DNA of 47,500 nucleotides, taken from assembly GCA_016946835.1 (NCBI GenBank), contig JACVTC010000113.1:357501-405000 (forward strand). Reading direction: 5' to 3'. Positions 1-11,807 of this stretch are shown here, piece after piece; the first letter of the stretch is position 1; each line of letters starts with the position of its first letter. The notes beneath the pieces were generated by a model, which did not search any database, was not told the origin of the DNA, and saw nothing but the letters and a program-made list of their open reading frames with translations. Both the position numbers and the translations under genes were made by a program. Source of the DNA: Neocallimastix lanati (nom. inval.) (Eukaryota > Neocallimastigomycota > Neocallimastigomycetes > Neocallimastigales > Neocallimastigaceae).

Positions 1-929
<929 letters not shown>

Positions 930-930
<1 letters not shown>

Positions 931-944
931 AAAAAATAATAATA

Positions 945-1001
<57 letters not shown>

Positions 1002-1070
1002 TAATAATAATTATAATAATAATTATAATAATAATTATAATAATAATAATAATAATAAAATAATAGTAAA
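930..1070. repeat. (AAT)n-type microsatellite
   Basis: Nearly uninterrupted AAT/ATA triplets with occasional AAAT and AATT interruptions. More scattered triplet-like DNA continues to about 1270. Confidence 0.85.
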
Positions 1071-1304
1071 ATAAAGGTAATATAAAAATGATAATTATAT
1101 AATAATATTATAAAAATAACAATTTAATTATAAAAATATAGCAATAATAAATGATAGAAAATAATAATAATAATTATAATAATAATTATTATAATATTTA
1201 TACTAATAATTATAATAACAATAATAATAAATAATAATGATAATAAAATAATAATTAAATTATAATAATAATATTATAATTAATATTATTATTGTTATTA
1301 TGAA

Positions 1305-2160
1305 AATAATATGAAAAAAAGTATAAAATTGTAATAATTGAAAAAAATAAGGATAATATGACCAACTATTGTAAATTAATTTATTAAAAAGTATGAAAAT
1401 AGTTACATATTTACATATATATATTCACTTTATATATATATATATTTTTTCTTATTATTGCTTCTAAAATTTTTTAATATTTATATTATAATAAATAAAA
1501 AAAAAAATAAAACATAATAATGAAAAAAAAAAGTATTTGTATATATAATCATTATAAAATAGAGATAATATATAGTAAATTAATTTATTGAAAATTATGA
1601 AACTTTCACAAAACTATATATATATATATTTTATTTTATTTATTATATTGCTCTTTAAAATTTTTTAATATTTATATTATAATAATAAAAAAAAAAAAAA
1701 TATTATAATGAAAAAAAAAAAGTATTTGTATATATATATAATAATTATAAAATAGAAATAATAACAATTTTATTTTTGTATATAGTAAATTAATTTATTA
1801 AAAATTATGAAACTTTCACAAAACTATATATATATTTTATTTTATTTATTATATTGCTCTTAAAATTTTTTTAATATTTATATTATAATGAAAAAAAAAA
1901 ATATTATAATAAATAAAAAAAAAGTATTTGTATATATAATCATTATAAAATAGAGATAATATGATCAACTATTTTATTTTTGTATATAGTAAATTAATTT
2001 ATTAAAAATTATGAAACTTTCACAAAGTTATATATATATATATATTTTTTATTTGTTATATTTCTTTTAAAAAATTTTTAATATTTATATTTTAATAATA
2101 AAAAAAAAAAAGTATATGTATATATAATAATTATAACAAAAAAAGTATATGTATATAATT
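1305..2160. repeat. Tandem ~205-bp repeat, about four diverged units
   Basis: Four units start with gtaaattaatttatt at 1371, 1575, 1785 and 1989 (periods 204, 210, 204). Each contains a (TA)n block, an ataatgaaaaaaaaa block and gtatttgtatatata. The first unit, from about 1305, resembles DNA at 22580-22735, which shares ggataatatgaccaa followed by gtaaattaatttatt, so this is a dispersed family. No coding potential. Confidence 0.75.
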
Positions 2161-2271
2161 ACAAACTTTGTTTAATTTAAAAGCTATATATTAATATAAA
2201 ATATAAAAGTATATTTAAAACTTTCAATTTTATAAAAAGAATCTAATAATGCTAATAAAGCAATAAAATGA

Positions 2272-2273
<2 letters not shown>

Positions 2274-2324
<51 letters not shown>
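2274..2324 (+). repeat. 51-nt poly(A) tract
   Basis: Uninterrupted run of A. It could be the tail of a retroposed insert, but no recognisable body lies upstream and no target duplication was seen. Confidence 0.8.
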
Positions 2325-2328
<4 letters not shown>

Positions 2329-4177
2329 TCAATGTAATATTTACACCAATTTCAATATTTATAACATTATTAAATTATCAGGAATTGCATTATTATTTAA
2401 TTCTTTAGTAATATTGAAAAATTAACTATTATTATTTATTAATTAATTATTAATCATTATCTGAAATTATTATTGTTACTATTATAATCCCTCTTTTAAA
2501 TAAACAATTAAAATAAAAACAAAAAAAAATAAAATAAAAATAAAAATAGAGTAAAGTAAAATAAAATAAAATAAAATTTAAAAAATTTTTTATTATAAAA
2601 AAAATCTATGATATTTGTTATTTTTTTATTCATTAATTTTATGTTTCAAGACTTCGTTTAAATCTTTACTAATAATAATTATAAAGATAATAAAAATCTA
2701 ATATTAAAAAAATTGTTCTTTTTTTTTTTTTTTTCCTTTTCTATTATTTTTTTACATTCTTGGAATAACTTTAATTCTTTACGGAAATATAATTATACTT
2801 AAAAATAATTTTTTTCTAATACATATTTCTGTAATTTTTTTAAAGATAAAAAAAAAAATAAAAAAAAAAAATTATTAATCTTCTATATATTATTTTTTGA
2901 TAATTACTAATAAAAAAATAAATATCTAATAATGAATAACTTTCTTTATAAAATTTAACTGCAATAAAAAAAAATAAATAAAAAAAAATATGAAGCAATC
3001 TATAAAAGGGATGGATATCATAGTTCTATATAAAGTACATTTCAGAAAAAAATATTGTCTTATTGGGATGAAAATAAATGATGATGAAATACAGAGTCCG
3101 CCAATACAAATTAATGATGATAATGATGTTATAATTATTATAAAAATAATAATAATGATAATAATAAAAAAATTATAAAGATTAAGAAAAAAAAAAAAAA
3201 AAAAAAAAAGTGTTACTATTTCTATTAATTATTATATTTTTAATATAACATAAAAATTTAAATTTCTTATTACTTTATTAGTTTTATTAAAATTATTTTT
3301 TTTATATTAATTAAATTTAGTATATAATAATTTTATTAAAAACTGTTATAACCAAATATTTATTGTTTTTAGTAAAGTGTCTCTATATAATTTTAAAACT
3401 TTAGTAAAGTGGCTTCATATAATTATAAAACTTTAATAAATAAGCATTTATATTAAACGTTATATTCATCTTATTAAGAACACCATTATACTGACAAGAA
3501 AATCAAGAAAAAAGTAAAATATCTTAGTTGGTAGTTAGATAAGACGTCAGTTAAAACTAATTATGTTTCCAAAAACTCAATTAAATTATTAATAAATAAA
3601 TGACCATTGAAATAAATTATAAGATTTTTTTTTCATTTTCGTCTTTATTAATTATTTGTTCATTGATATATAATAATATTTAACAAATTAAAAATTTAAG
3701 AAATTCTAAAGTTATAAATATATATATTGTGAATGAATTGAATGATATAAATTAAAAGCAATAAAAAAAAAATAAAATTTTCTTAAAAGTTTATGAATAG
3801 TTTTCACATTTATTATAATATTAATATATTAGTATTATGAATTTTGTTAAATATCTTTTAAAGGATTTCAATATCACATATGATATTATAAATAATATCT
3901 TCAATGAATAATTACCTTTATTTTTTTTATGAAAACAACTTATATTAAGAATTAAACTCATTTCATATTTATATCTACCTATTTTTTTTTTAAAAAAGTA
4001 TTATATTTTATAGATTTTAATTGGTTTATAAAATAAATTAAAATTTGATAAATTTCTATTTTATATATTATATATATATAATATCATAATTCATACAATT
4101 TAAAACCCATCTATTTCATTTATTATACATCAAAAATTATTATATATACATATATATATATAATATTCATTAATCAT
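2325..4177. other. A+T-rich intergenic DNA, no gene seen
   Basis: Very A+T-rich DNA with several poly(A)/poly(T) runs. A short ORF at 2990-3178 is Lys/Ile/Asp-rich, ends in simple repeat, and is probably not a gene. A slightly less A+T-rich patch at 3475-3560 contains no recognisable motif. Confidence 0.5.
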
Positions 4178-4300
4178 TACGATCAGCCCTCGATCCTGAA
4201 CCTGCGTAAGATACCGTTTACGATACAACGGACATTTTTGCAAAAAGAATTTCACAGGATTATTCAATCAGTTCTGATTTAAACCAACTTACTATACTAA
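4178..4300. other. Isolated G+C-richer patch of unknown origin
   Basis: About 120 bp of clearly higher G+C than its surroundings, starting near acgatcagccctcgatcctg. The plus strand has one stop-free stretch after an early stop (reading DTVYDTTDIFAKRISQDYS), and the minus strand also has a short open stretch. In this genome such islands usually mark coding or transposon relics. I do not recognise it. Confidence 0.3.
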
Positions 4301-4743
4301 AACAATAATAAATACCTTAATAACAGCAATAATAAATTATAAAATATATAAAATATCTAATATAATATAATAAATGATAAATAATATTACATAAAATATT
4401 ACATAAGAAATGATAAATAAAAATATAACACTATTTAAATATTTTATATATATATATAATTTTTACTATTATGTTTAAAAACACATAACAATTTATACAC
4501 TGAAAAATACAAAAACAATAATATATCTTTACATTAATTTTTTTTTTTTTTTTATTAAAATAATTTTTTAAAAAATTAAATCATATTAAATTTAAAATAA
4601 TAAATTTAAAATAATTATCAATATCATTTTTTATTGTTTAATTTCGTTAATAATTATTTTAAATAACAATTTTTTTACTAATTAAATATATATATTAATT
4701 TTACTTATTATTATAATAATAAAAGTTATTTATTATGCATCAT
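4301..4743. other. A+T-rich DNA, no feature seen
   Basis: Downstream (minus-strand sense) of the GH1 fragment stop codon. Poly(T) run near 4540-4553 and many TA repeats. No similarity was seen to the 3' flank of the intact GH1 gene. Confidence 0.5.
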
Positions 4744-4870
4744 TTATTCTTGTTCAACATTTTCTAAGTACCATTGACCAAGGTAAGTAAGAGAATCTTT
4801 TGGAACACGCTTTAATTCCTTGTCATGGTAGAAGTCAATGTAAGTCATACCGAAACGAGTTTCATATCCG
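4744..4870 (-). pseudogene. C-terminal GH1 beta-glucosidase fragment fused to copia
   Basis: The minus strand encodes the last 41 residues of a GH1 beta-glucosidase, from GYETRFGMTYIDFY to YLENVEQE and a TAA at 4746-4744. This equals residues 611-651 of the complete gene at 24894-26849. Against that gene I count four differences in about 126 bp, all synonymous third positions. The piece was therefore copied recently from a selected paralogue, not necessarily the one in this window. Upstream of GGATATGAA the homology stops abruptly and copia RNase H sequence continues in the same local reading frame (YIDANF then GYET). Not a functional gene, since it lacks the catalytic part. Confidence 0.9.
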
Positions 4871-6003
4871 AAATTTGCATCAATATATACTTCAAAATCC
4901 TTTTCACTATTAAAATTAAATTTTATTCCATAATTGTGCTTGTCTTTTAAGTATCCTGAAAATTTTTAAAACATTAAACCAATCTTCATATGTGGGATCT
5001 TGTGATTTTCTAGATGCTTTACTTATCGTGAATAATATGTCGGGTCTTGTACAAATAGCGAAATACAATAAACATCCGATTGCTTTTCTATATCTGGTTG
5101 AACTAAATTTTTTTTTTTTTTTATCATTTCTTCATTTTCCACAGGAATCATATTTGATAAAGGTATGTACTTTTCAATATTGAATCTTTTCAATATATCT
5201 TTGGTGTATTTCTTTTGATGTAATAAATAACCATCTTTGCATTTTTCAAATTTTACTCCAATAATAAAATTGGCTTCACCTACATCTGAGATTTGGAATT
5301 TTTCTTTCAGAAATTCTCTTGTTCTTGTGATTTCTTCTTCAGTTCCTGTTATAAGTATGTCATCAGCATAATCAGCTAGGATACAAGTAATTTCTCTTCT
5401 TTTATTAAACTTTGCATATAAACATGATTTGCTTCTAAGCCTTTTGAATCCGATTCAAATTAGTACATCATTCAAAGTATTGTTCCACATACCTACCTCC
5501 AGCTTGTTTTAAGCCATATAAAGCTTTCTGTAATTTCCAGAAACACTTCTTGTAGTTTATATCTCCTTCGGGATCTTCCATGTAGATGTCCTCTTCTAGT
5601 TTTGCATTTAGGTATGCAGCTTTCACATCCATTTGGTAGATTATCATAATTGTATTTTGCTGCAATTGCTGATACTATTCTTAATGAATCATGTTTCAAG
5701 GTAGGTGAGAATGTCTCTTTATAGTCTACACCAAACTTTTGTGTAAATCCTCTCACGACTAAGTGTACTTTTCTTTTTATGACATTTCCTTCAGAATCAT
5801 GTTTACATTTAAATACCTATCGTGGTGTTATAACATTCTGCATTCTTGGGAATCTTACTAACTGTTTCGTATACTCTTAAATCTCTCATATTTTTTTTAA
5901 TTCATCTTTGACAGCATTTAACCATTCATTCTTATCTGGTTTATATCTTATATCTCTAAAATTCTTTGGTTCAACTTGGATGTTAGCTGAGTAGTTTGCC
6001 ATT
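4871..6003 (-). pseudogene. Copia reverse transcriptase / RNase H, frameshifted
   Basis: Reading from 6003 downward, the pieces line up with the RVT_2 domain: EWLNAVKDELKK, VFKCKHDSEGN, RGFTQKFGVDYKETFSP (5758-5700), [19 protein letters not shown] with [18 protein letters not shown] (5640-5480), the catalytic YADD box (minus strand of 5359-5370), then FIIGVKFEKCKDGYLLHQKKYTKDIL. The RNase H leader KASRKSQDPTYEDW and the first RNase H strand FEVYIDANF close it. At least three frame changes break the ORF (near 5893, 5650 and 4960), so no polyprotein can be made by normal translation. Confidence 0.9.
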
Positions 6004-7200
6004 TTACTCATTGTATCATCTTTGTTAAAGGAATTGAACTTTTTATTAACATTAATTTCATTTTTCTCTCGTTTTCTTTTATTACTTCTAGTATTGTACT
6101 CATGTTGGTCACTAGTTCTTCTGGACTTGGCACTTTTATTTTGTCTATTTAGTGATTTTCTTTTAAGAGAGTTACTTTTATTTGTTTCATTTACTTCGTC
6201 CTTTTTTATTAGTTAAATCATTAAGATTATCTGATTCATCTTCATTCGATTTATTTTTGTTTAATTCAATTATAACATTATTTTCCTTACTTTTATCTTC
6301 ACTTAACAATTTCAGTGGAGATTTCGCTAACGCTTTCCTTATTTTTCACATTTTCACTAAAATTGTCATTTTCTAGAATTGTTTCCAAGGTTGAAAGTTG
6401 AGTATTGGTTTTTGATATTGGTGTCATTATCTTTTGAATTTACCTGGGGGTTCTTCATTATTGATATTATTTTCATGTTGCTTTTCACTGTTTATATCGC
6501 TTTTATTTACTCCATGATCAGGTTTGGAATTTAAATTATTACTATTATTTGTATTTGAATCATTTTTAATTGATTTTTAATTGATTTATCATTTAAAATT
6601 GAGCAATTTTTATTAATCTGTTTTTCTAAGTTGGTTGGTTCATCAGTCCTATTATTGCCAGTAATTAAATTCGAGTGTTCATCATTATTACTTAAAGAAG
6701 GGTTATATTGAATATTATTGTTTACGTTATTTAAATTTAAATTAGGATCTAAATTGTTTAATTTATTTTGATTTACATTATTTAATTTTTTATTTTTAAT
6801 TTGATCAAAAATGACTGAATGATAATCATATAAATTATTTAAATTATTGTATTTATTTAAGTAATTATAATAATCATTGAAATTTGGATGATTATGAATG
6901 TGTCCGTTTGGTGGAATTTGATAATAAGAGAAAGGAATTTTTGTTGTAATAAAGTAAACTATTTTTGATAATATGGAGTTTGAATTAAATTTTGAATAAG
7001 GTTATCGAAATAATTTTGTTGACATGTAAATTTGGAGAATTTAGTATCTGTTGTGTTACATTAAGAATTTAAGTTTGAATTGTTGTAATTTATTTGATTA
7101 TTTATATTAAGATCAATATTGTTGTTGTTGTTGTTGTTAATGTTGTTAATATTTTGTGTGTCGTAGTTTTTATGTATGTCAATGGTTTCCCCCCTCAACT
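6004..7200 (-). other. Asn/Ser-rich linker of the copia polyprotein, degenerate
   Basis: Between the integrase tail and the RT, the minus strand encodes fragmented low-complexity sequence rich in Asn, Lys and Ser (for example INNINNNNNNNIDLNINNQ near 7130-7080). Low-complexity linkers between integrase and RT are common in copia elements; the Asn excess mirrors the A+T bias. Frames change repeatedly. A T-free poly(A) run on the plus strand (7202-7220) corresponds to a Phe run in the minus frame and probably arose by slippage. Confidence 0.6.
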
Positions 7201-7391
7201 TCAAAAAAAAAAAAAAAAAAAGGAGAAAAAGGAATAGAAGAAGGATAAGAGCGTGGTGCAGAGATATTCGGAAAAGTGTCTTCGTAGAATTCGACTGCTC
7301 TTGAAATGATAATTTTGTTATTATAAAAATCATAGATCCTATATGCAGTATGGTTTGTGTCATCGTAACCGATAAAAATACCAGGAGAGGT
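7190..7391 (-). pseudogene. Copia integrase C-terminal end
   Basis: The minus strand from about 7390 reads PGIFIGYDDTNHTAYRIYDF, then NNKIIISRAVEFYEDTFP. This is the typical GYD/S-x-K-x-YR-hydrophobic segment and the V-x-F-x-E box of copia integrase C-termini. The integrase zinc finger and DDE core upstream are absent: sequence beyond 7391 is A+T-rich LTR-like DNA. It ends in a Phe-coding homopolymer before the Asn-rich linker. Confidence 0.8.
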
Positions 7392-7402
7392 GGATTATAT
7401 TA

Positions 7403-7660
7403 TGATATAAAACGAAATTTAAACCTTTAATTATTAATAAAATTTATAATAATTACATAAAATTATTATTAAAATAAATTCAATGTGATTTATATGTGGC
7501 TTGTTAAAATAAAAACCACATGATAAAAATACGCCATATATTATATTAGTATAAATAAAATAAAAATTCATGTATTATTTAATCTTTATAACTACCATAA
7601 TAAAATAAAATATATTAAAATAATAAACCTTAATAATTTTATTTACAATAATAATTATTA
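7403..7660 (+). mobile_element. Relic of a related LTR in opposite orientation
   Basis: Plus-strand TGATATAAAACG, then aacctttaattattaat and taataattacataaa, resembles the minus-strand start of the intact gypsy LTR nearby (TGATATAAAACGC, ctttaattattaat, taattacataaa). A second divergent copy with the same order and the shared word atatgtggcttg lies at 17263-17390. Probably a decayed solo LTR of a related family pointing the other way. The right boundary is unclear because the DNA grades into ATT repeats. Confidence 0.45.
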
Positions 7661-7746
7661 TTAGTATTACTATTATTAATATTATTATTTATTATTATTG
7701 AACTTCTTTATAAATGAATTTATATAAATATTAAAAGTTTTCTCTT

Positions 7747-8458
7747 TGATAAAGTACGCCTTTGGTTCAAGTTCTCTTGTTGGGAGAAGTTTTATAAAAT
7801 TGTTATTTAATTATAAAATTTTATTTATTTATTATTTAAAAGTAATTATAAAACTTATTTGTTACATTTATTTAATTATTCATTGTAAATATAAAAGTAA
7901 TTATATAATATAAATTAAGTATTGTATGAAGTAAATTGGCATAAAATATTGCAAAGAATTAACATAAAGAAAAAGTATTCTTTTTATAATTTTCTTTAAC
8001 TATAAACTATTTTAAAAATAATAAAAATTAATTATTTAGTATTTAAAGTATTTAAGATAAAAGTATAAAATAAAATATAAAATATTCATAAAATATTAAT
8101 AAAAATATAAATTTATTATAATTAATAAAATATTAATATAAAATAATAATTATTAAAATAATTAAAAATATAATAAAATAAAATATTAAATATAAAAATA
8201 ATAAAAATAATAAAAAGAAATTTATAAATTATTTCAATTTTAACATAACATAAAATTTATTACATAAATTTTATGTTTACATTAATTTTTATGTTCTTTC
8301 ATAAAATTATGTTTTTACATAATTTTAATTTTTTCACGTTATTTTTGATCACGTTGACTTTATATCACGAATTGCAAATGATTTATTAATTTATTTTTAT
8401 GTAATTATTAATAAAATAATTTATTAATAATTAAAGTTTTTATTTGCGTTTTATATCA
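7747..8458 (-). repeat. 3' LTR of the gypsy element
   Basis: 712 bp, plus-strand ends tgataaagtacgcc and gcgttttatatca, giving TG...CA ends in element orientation. Appears identical to 14069-14780. It contains the only sharp non-A+T motif, cctttggttcaagttctctt, near its plus-strand left end. Confidence 0.95.
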
Positions 8459-8472
8459 TTCGTCCCTTCTTT
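8459..8472 (-). promoter_or_regulatory. Polypurine tract of the gypsy element
   Basis: The minus strand reads AAAGAAGGGACGAA directly before the 3' LTR start TGATA. Purine-rich with one C, at the exact place where plus-strand DNA synthesis is primed in LTR elements. Confidence 0.8.
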
Positions 8473-8480
8473 AGTTACAA

Positions 8481-11400
8481 CTATGGTATAGTTGTTGAAT
8501 TAAATTTTATTATATTTTTAATATGTACTGGTCTTTCCAAAGGTAGTTTTGTATTTGGATTTACTAATTTTACTGTATTAAATTGTTTTCCTGTAACTTC
8601 AACTGATTCTACAAAATAAGGATCATTAATGACTTTTTGCATAAATTCAGTATGATTTAAATTTTCTTCATCAATAATTTCATTATTATTTCCATTTTCT
8701 TCAATAATATTATTATTATTAATATTATTAGGATTAATAGTATTAATAGAATATATTTTATAAGTAATATTATTATATTCTTGACTTTTATTGTCTAGTA
8801 TATTATCAATATGTTTTATTGTATTAATTTTCAATTGATTTATTTGTTTCTTTAATTGACATAGATCATTAAAATTATGTTTTTCGTACATAGAAGAGTT
8901 ACCTTGGTTATATTGTAATATATAGGAATTTATATTAACTAATATATTAGAATAATATTTATTTATATTTCTTTTTAATTGAAGTAACTGAATCAAAAAT
9001 ATTTTTAATTTATTCTGATTTAATTTTAATTTATTCTGATTTAATTTTAATTTATTCTGATTTAATTTTAATTTATTGAAATTTATATTGAGCCATATAT
9101 TTGGATTATATTGTAATTTATTGGAATCCATATTGTCATTAAAAAGATTAGAAATTTTTGAAAATTTCAAATTGTCTATATACCACCATTTTTCCCGCAA
9201 TTTTTGAAATATGAAATTTTTGAAATTAAAATTTTTCTTAATTTTTAGACTTGAAATTTTTTTATTATTTGATGTTTTAATATGTGGCGTAGTTGAATCC
9301 TTTAATTTATTATTTTCTTTATTATTATTTTTAATATCCTGTTTATTTTCATTAATTTTTATTCGGAATAAGGAGTTCGCTATGTAATTTCTTTTTCCCG
9401 GTTCATAGAGTATTTTAATTCTTAACGTACTTATTGTTATACACCGTCGGATGTGGCGTATTTTATCAGGTTCTTTATTACTAAATAGTCCCATTAGTGG
9501 CTTATGATCAGTATATAGGAGTGTTTCAATTTTATTGTAACTATCTTGGTGTGTATTTTCCGATATATCAGGAACATTCTTTCGTAATAGTTTGTAGAGT
9601 GGTGCTGCAATCATAGCAACGCTATTCATAATTTTTCTATAATAACCTACAGAACCCAAGAAAGATCTAAGTTCTGAGATATTTTCAGGTTTCAACCATT
9701 TAGCTACAGCATTGACTTTTGAATTTATGGTTTTGAGGCCGTTATTAGGTGCTACATGGCCGAATAGTTCTACCTCCTCCTTGAAGAAGCAACATTTTTC
9801 AGTGTTGATTTTAACTTCATATTTACAAAATATTTCGGAAACTTGTTTAAGGAATACGAGATGTTCTTCAAAAGTGTTAGAAGGAAAAAGTTGCTTAGAT
9901 GAAGTGGGAACAATATCAATGAAATCCAATAAAAGTTTAGATATATTTGGTTTAAAAGGACCTTCGATTTTTGATTGAAAATTTTGAGATTGAATATATT
10001 CAATAGGTGAAAGATTTTCTTCTTGTGGCGCATTTTCAATAATTTGTGGCTCAGGTTCAATAATTTGCTTATTTCCCGTATCCGTAGTAAAATTATTAGA
10101 TTTATAAATATTAATATTATCATTATAATTTAAAGTATTAATTAATTTACTAGGATTAATATATTTAACAAAACAACTAACTAATTCGGCTTCCTGATTT
10201 TCTAATAAAGGTGTAATAATATCAAAAGAATCATAGGAAGTAAAACGACATAAAGTTTTTGCCATAGGATGAATAAATAAATAATTATCGGCAATAGTTT
10301 TAAGACCAATTAACAAATCAAAATAATTAGTATTATGATCAATGACACAAAAGTTAGCAGAAAAAGAATAAGTATTAATAAGAACATTTAAACGGATAAC
10401 TATGGCGTCAGTGACTGTGTCATCACCTAAAGCTTCGCAGATACGACCATGACAAACACCTACCGTTTCATATTGACCAGGTAGAGAATTAAAATAATCA
10501 ACAGAAATGAGATTCAAATTACTACCTGAATCTACAAGTAATTTATTTTTAATATTATCGACAGAGGCTAGGACAATACCTAAGTCGTCTTCTTTAAAAT
10601 TATTATTATTTTTGATTTCATTATATTCAGAGTTATAAATAAAGTTTTCATCTATATTCATTGTATTAGAAATTTTTAATTTTTCTAATTTTAAATTTTT
10701 AATTAATTCAGATCTTGCTTCGGGAGAAATATCTAATAATTGGGCATATGTAATATCACATTTAGTGTTTGCTAAATCTTTAGACAAATTATAAGGTTCG
10801 ATGAAATATTTATTAGCTAATAATATATGTTTTTCTATCTTTTCATTATTATTATTATTATTAGTATCGTCATCATGGTCACGTGAATCAGGAGGATCTT
10901 TAATATTAAATCGGACTTTCTTTTTATTGGTCCTAACTTTTAATTCTTTTGGATTAATTAAATTTTTATTAAAATTATTAAGATCATTAGGGTTAAAATC
11001 ATCAGTAGAAGAATTTAAATTATTTAACTTCTGATTAGAATTAGAATAGTTAATAATATTTTTAAGATTATTAAATTTATTATTAATTATTTTATTATTA
11101 AAATAACTAGAATTATTATTAAAAGAATTTTCATTATTATTAGAATTAATTAATAAACCTTCTTCATTAGTATTCATTTTTATAGAATTATTATTATCGG
11201 AAATTTTGTTAGCATCATTAATTAAATTAGTATTAGAATTATAGTTTAATTTATTAGAATTATTATTATTTAAAATATTTGAATTTTTATTAGTATTAAT
11301 TGAATTATTTTCAGAGTTGTTATTAGAAATATAATTATTTTTATTGGAATTATTATTATTTTTATTGGGAATATTATTATTTTTATTAGAAATATTATTA

Positions 11401-11807
11401 TTTTCATTAGATTTACTAGTATTATTAAGATTAGAATTATTTGAGTTATTAGAATTATAAGTATTTAAATTATTTGAATTATTATTTATTTTATATGAAT
11501 TAATATTTGAATTATTAATAATTGTATTTTCAACATTATTATTAATAGAGTTATTAAGAGTTTTATCAGTGGGACGCTTACGTATATGAGGTTTTATTAT
11601 ATTTCTATCAGAAACTTCCCAGTCAGAACTTATTTGATTGTTATTAACTACTTCAGTCATTTTGACAGTATTTTTATCAGTAGTATTTGTTTTTGTTTTT
11701 CTAATCGGAGTTCCTGGTTCAAATGTTGAACTTTTTCTTTTAATAGCGTCCACATAGAATTTATTGTAATATGTACTTTGTTTAAGGGGAGAGTACAAAC
11801 TCCCCAT
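8481..11807 (-). CDS. Gypsy Pol polyprotein with RT, RNase H and integrase cores deleted in frame
   Basis: 1108 codons, open throughout. An Asn-rich N-terminal part (about 1-300) precedes a retropepsin-like protease with the active site VDSG at about 425-428. Next comes DFIDIVPTSSKQLFP, which normally precedes the RT fingers, but at about residue 642/643 it jumps straight to SNTFEEHLVFLKQV, the segment after the YxDD loop. The RT fingers, palm and catalytic Asps are therefore missing. The RT thumb follows (LFGHVAPNNG, ELRSFLGSVGYYRK). At about 764/765 a second jump joins SYNKIETLL to YTDHKPL, removing the first half of RNase H. After SLFRI (about 816) no integrase HHCC or DDE motif appears; an Asn/Lys-rich stretch with LKLNQNK repeats leads to an integrase-type tail (KLVNPNTKLPLERPVHIK). 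It begins 2 nt after the gag stop, in the -1 frame. Confidence 0.88.
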   Translation of the reverse strand: MGSLYSPLKQSTYYNKFYVDAIKRKSSTFEPGTPIRKTKTNTTDKNTVKMTEVVNNNQISSDWEVSDRNIIKPHIRKRPTDKTLNNSINNNVENTIINNSNINSYKINNNSNNLNTYNSNNSNNSNLNNTSKSNENNNISNKNNNIPNKNNNNSNKNNYISNNNSENNSINTNKNSNILNNNNSNKLNYNSNTNLINDANKISDNNNSIKMNTNEEGLLINSNNNENSFNNNSSYFNNKIINNKFNNLKNIINYSNSNQKLNNLNSSTDDFNPNDLNNFNKNLINPKELKVRTNKKKVRFNIKDPPDSRDHDDDTNNNNNNEKIEKHILLANKYFIEPYNLSKDLANTKCDITYAQLLDISPEARSELIKNLKLEKLKISNTMNIDENFIYNSEYNEIKNNNNFKEDDLGIVLASVDNIKNKLLVDSGSNLNLISVDYFNSLPGQYETVGVCHGRICEALGDDTVTDAIVIRLNVLINTYSFSANFCVIDHNTNYFDLLIGLKTIADNYLFIHPMAKTLCRFTSYDSFDIITPLLENQEAELVSCFVKYINPSKLINTLNYNDNINIYKSNNFTTDTGNKQIIEPEPQIIENAPQEENLSPIEYIQSQNFQSKIEGPFKPNISKLLLDFIDIVPTSSKQLFPSNTFEEHLVFLKQVSEIFCKYEVKINTEKCCFFKEEVELFGHVAPNNGLKTINSKVNAVAKWLKPENISELRSFLGSVGYYRKIMNSVAMIAAPLYKLLRKNVPDISENTHQDSYNKIETLLYTDHKPLMGLFSNKEPDKIRHIRRCITISTLRIKILYEPGKRNYIANSLFRIKINENKQDIKNNNKENNKLKDSTTPHIKTSNNKKISSLKIKKNFNFKNFIFQKLREKWWYIDNLKFSKISNLFNDNMDSNKLQYNPNIWLNINFNKLKLNQNKLKLNQNKLKLNQNKLKIFLIQLLQLKRNINKYYSNILVNINSYILQYNQGNSSMYEKHNFNDLCQLKKQINQLKINTIKHIDNILDNKSQEYNNITYKIYSINTINPNNINNNNIIEENGNNNEIIDEENLNHTEFMQKVINDPYFVESVEVTGKQFNTVKLVNPNTKLPLERPVHIKNIIKFNSTTIP

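Larger units (their letters stand above)
4871..7391 (-). mobile_element. Degenerate Ty1/copia retrotransposon fragment
   Basis: Minus-strand remnant in normal copia order: the integrase C-terminal end (about 7390-7200), an Asn-rich low-complexity stretch (about 7190-6030), reverse transcriptase (about 6003-5110) and the start of RNase H (about 5100-4871). The 5' half (LTR, gag, protease, integrase core) is absent; recognisable sequence starts near 7390. The 3' end is cut at the GH1 junction near 4870. Several frameshifts and stops are present. No LTR was found at either side, so this is a truncated dead copy. Confidence 0.88.

Noticed and set aside
2990-3178. 62-codon ORF as a small gene
   Set aside because: Ends in ATA/ATT simple sequence coding Ile/Lys; no family resemblance or promoter context.
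7061-7363. 100-codon minus-strand ORF with a Phe-rich 'membrane' stretch
   Set aside because: The hydrophobic run is a translated homopolymer; another frame of the same DNA gives convincing copia integrase C-terminal sequence.
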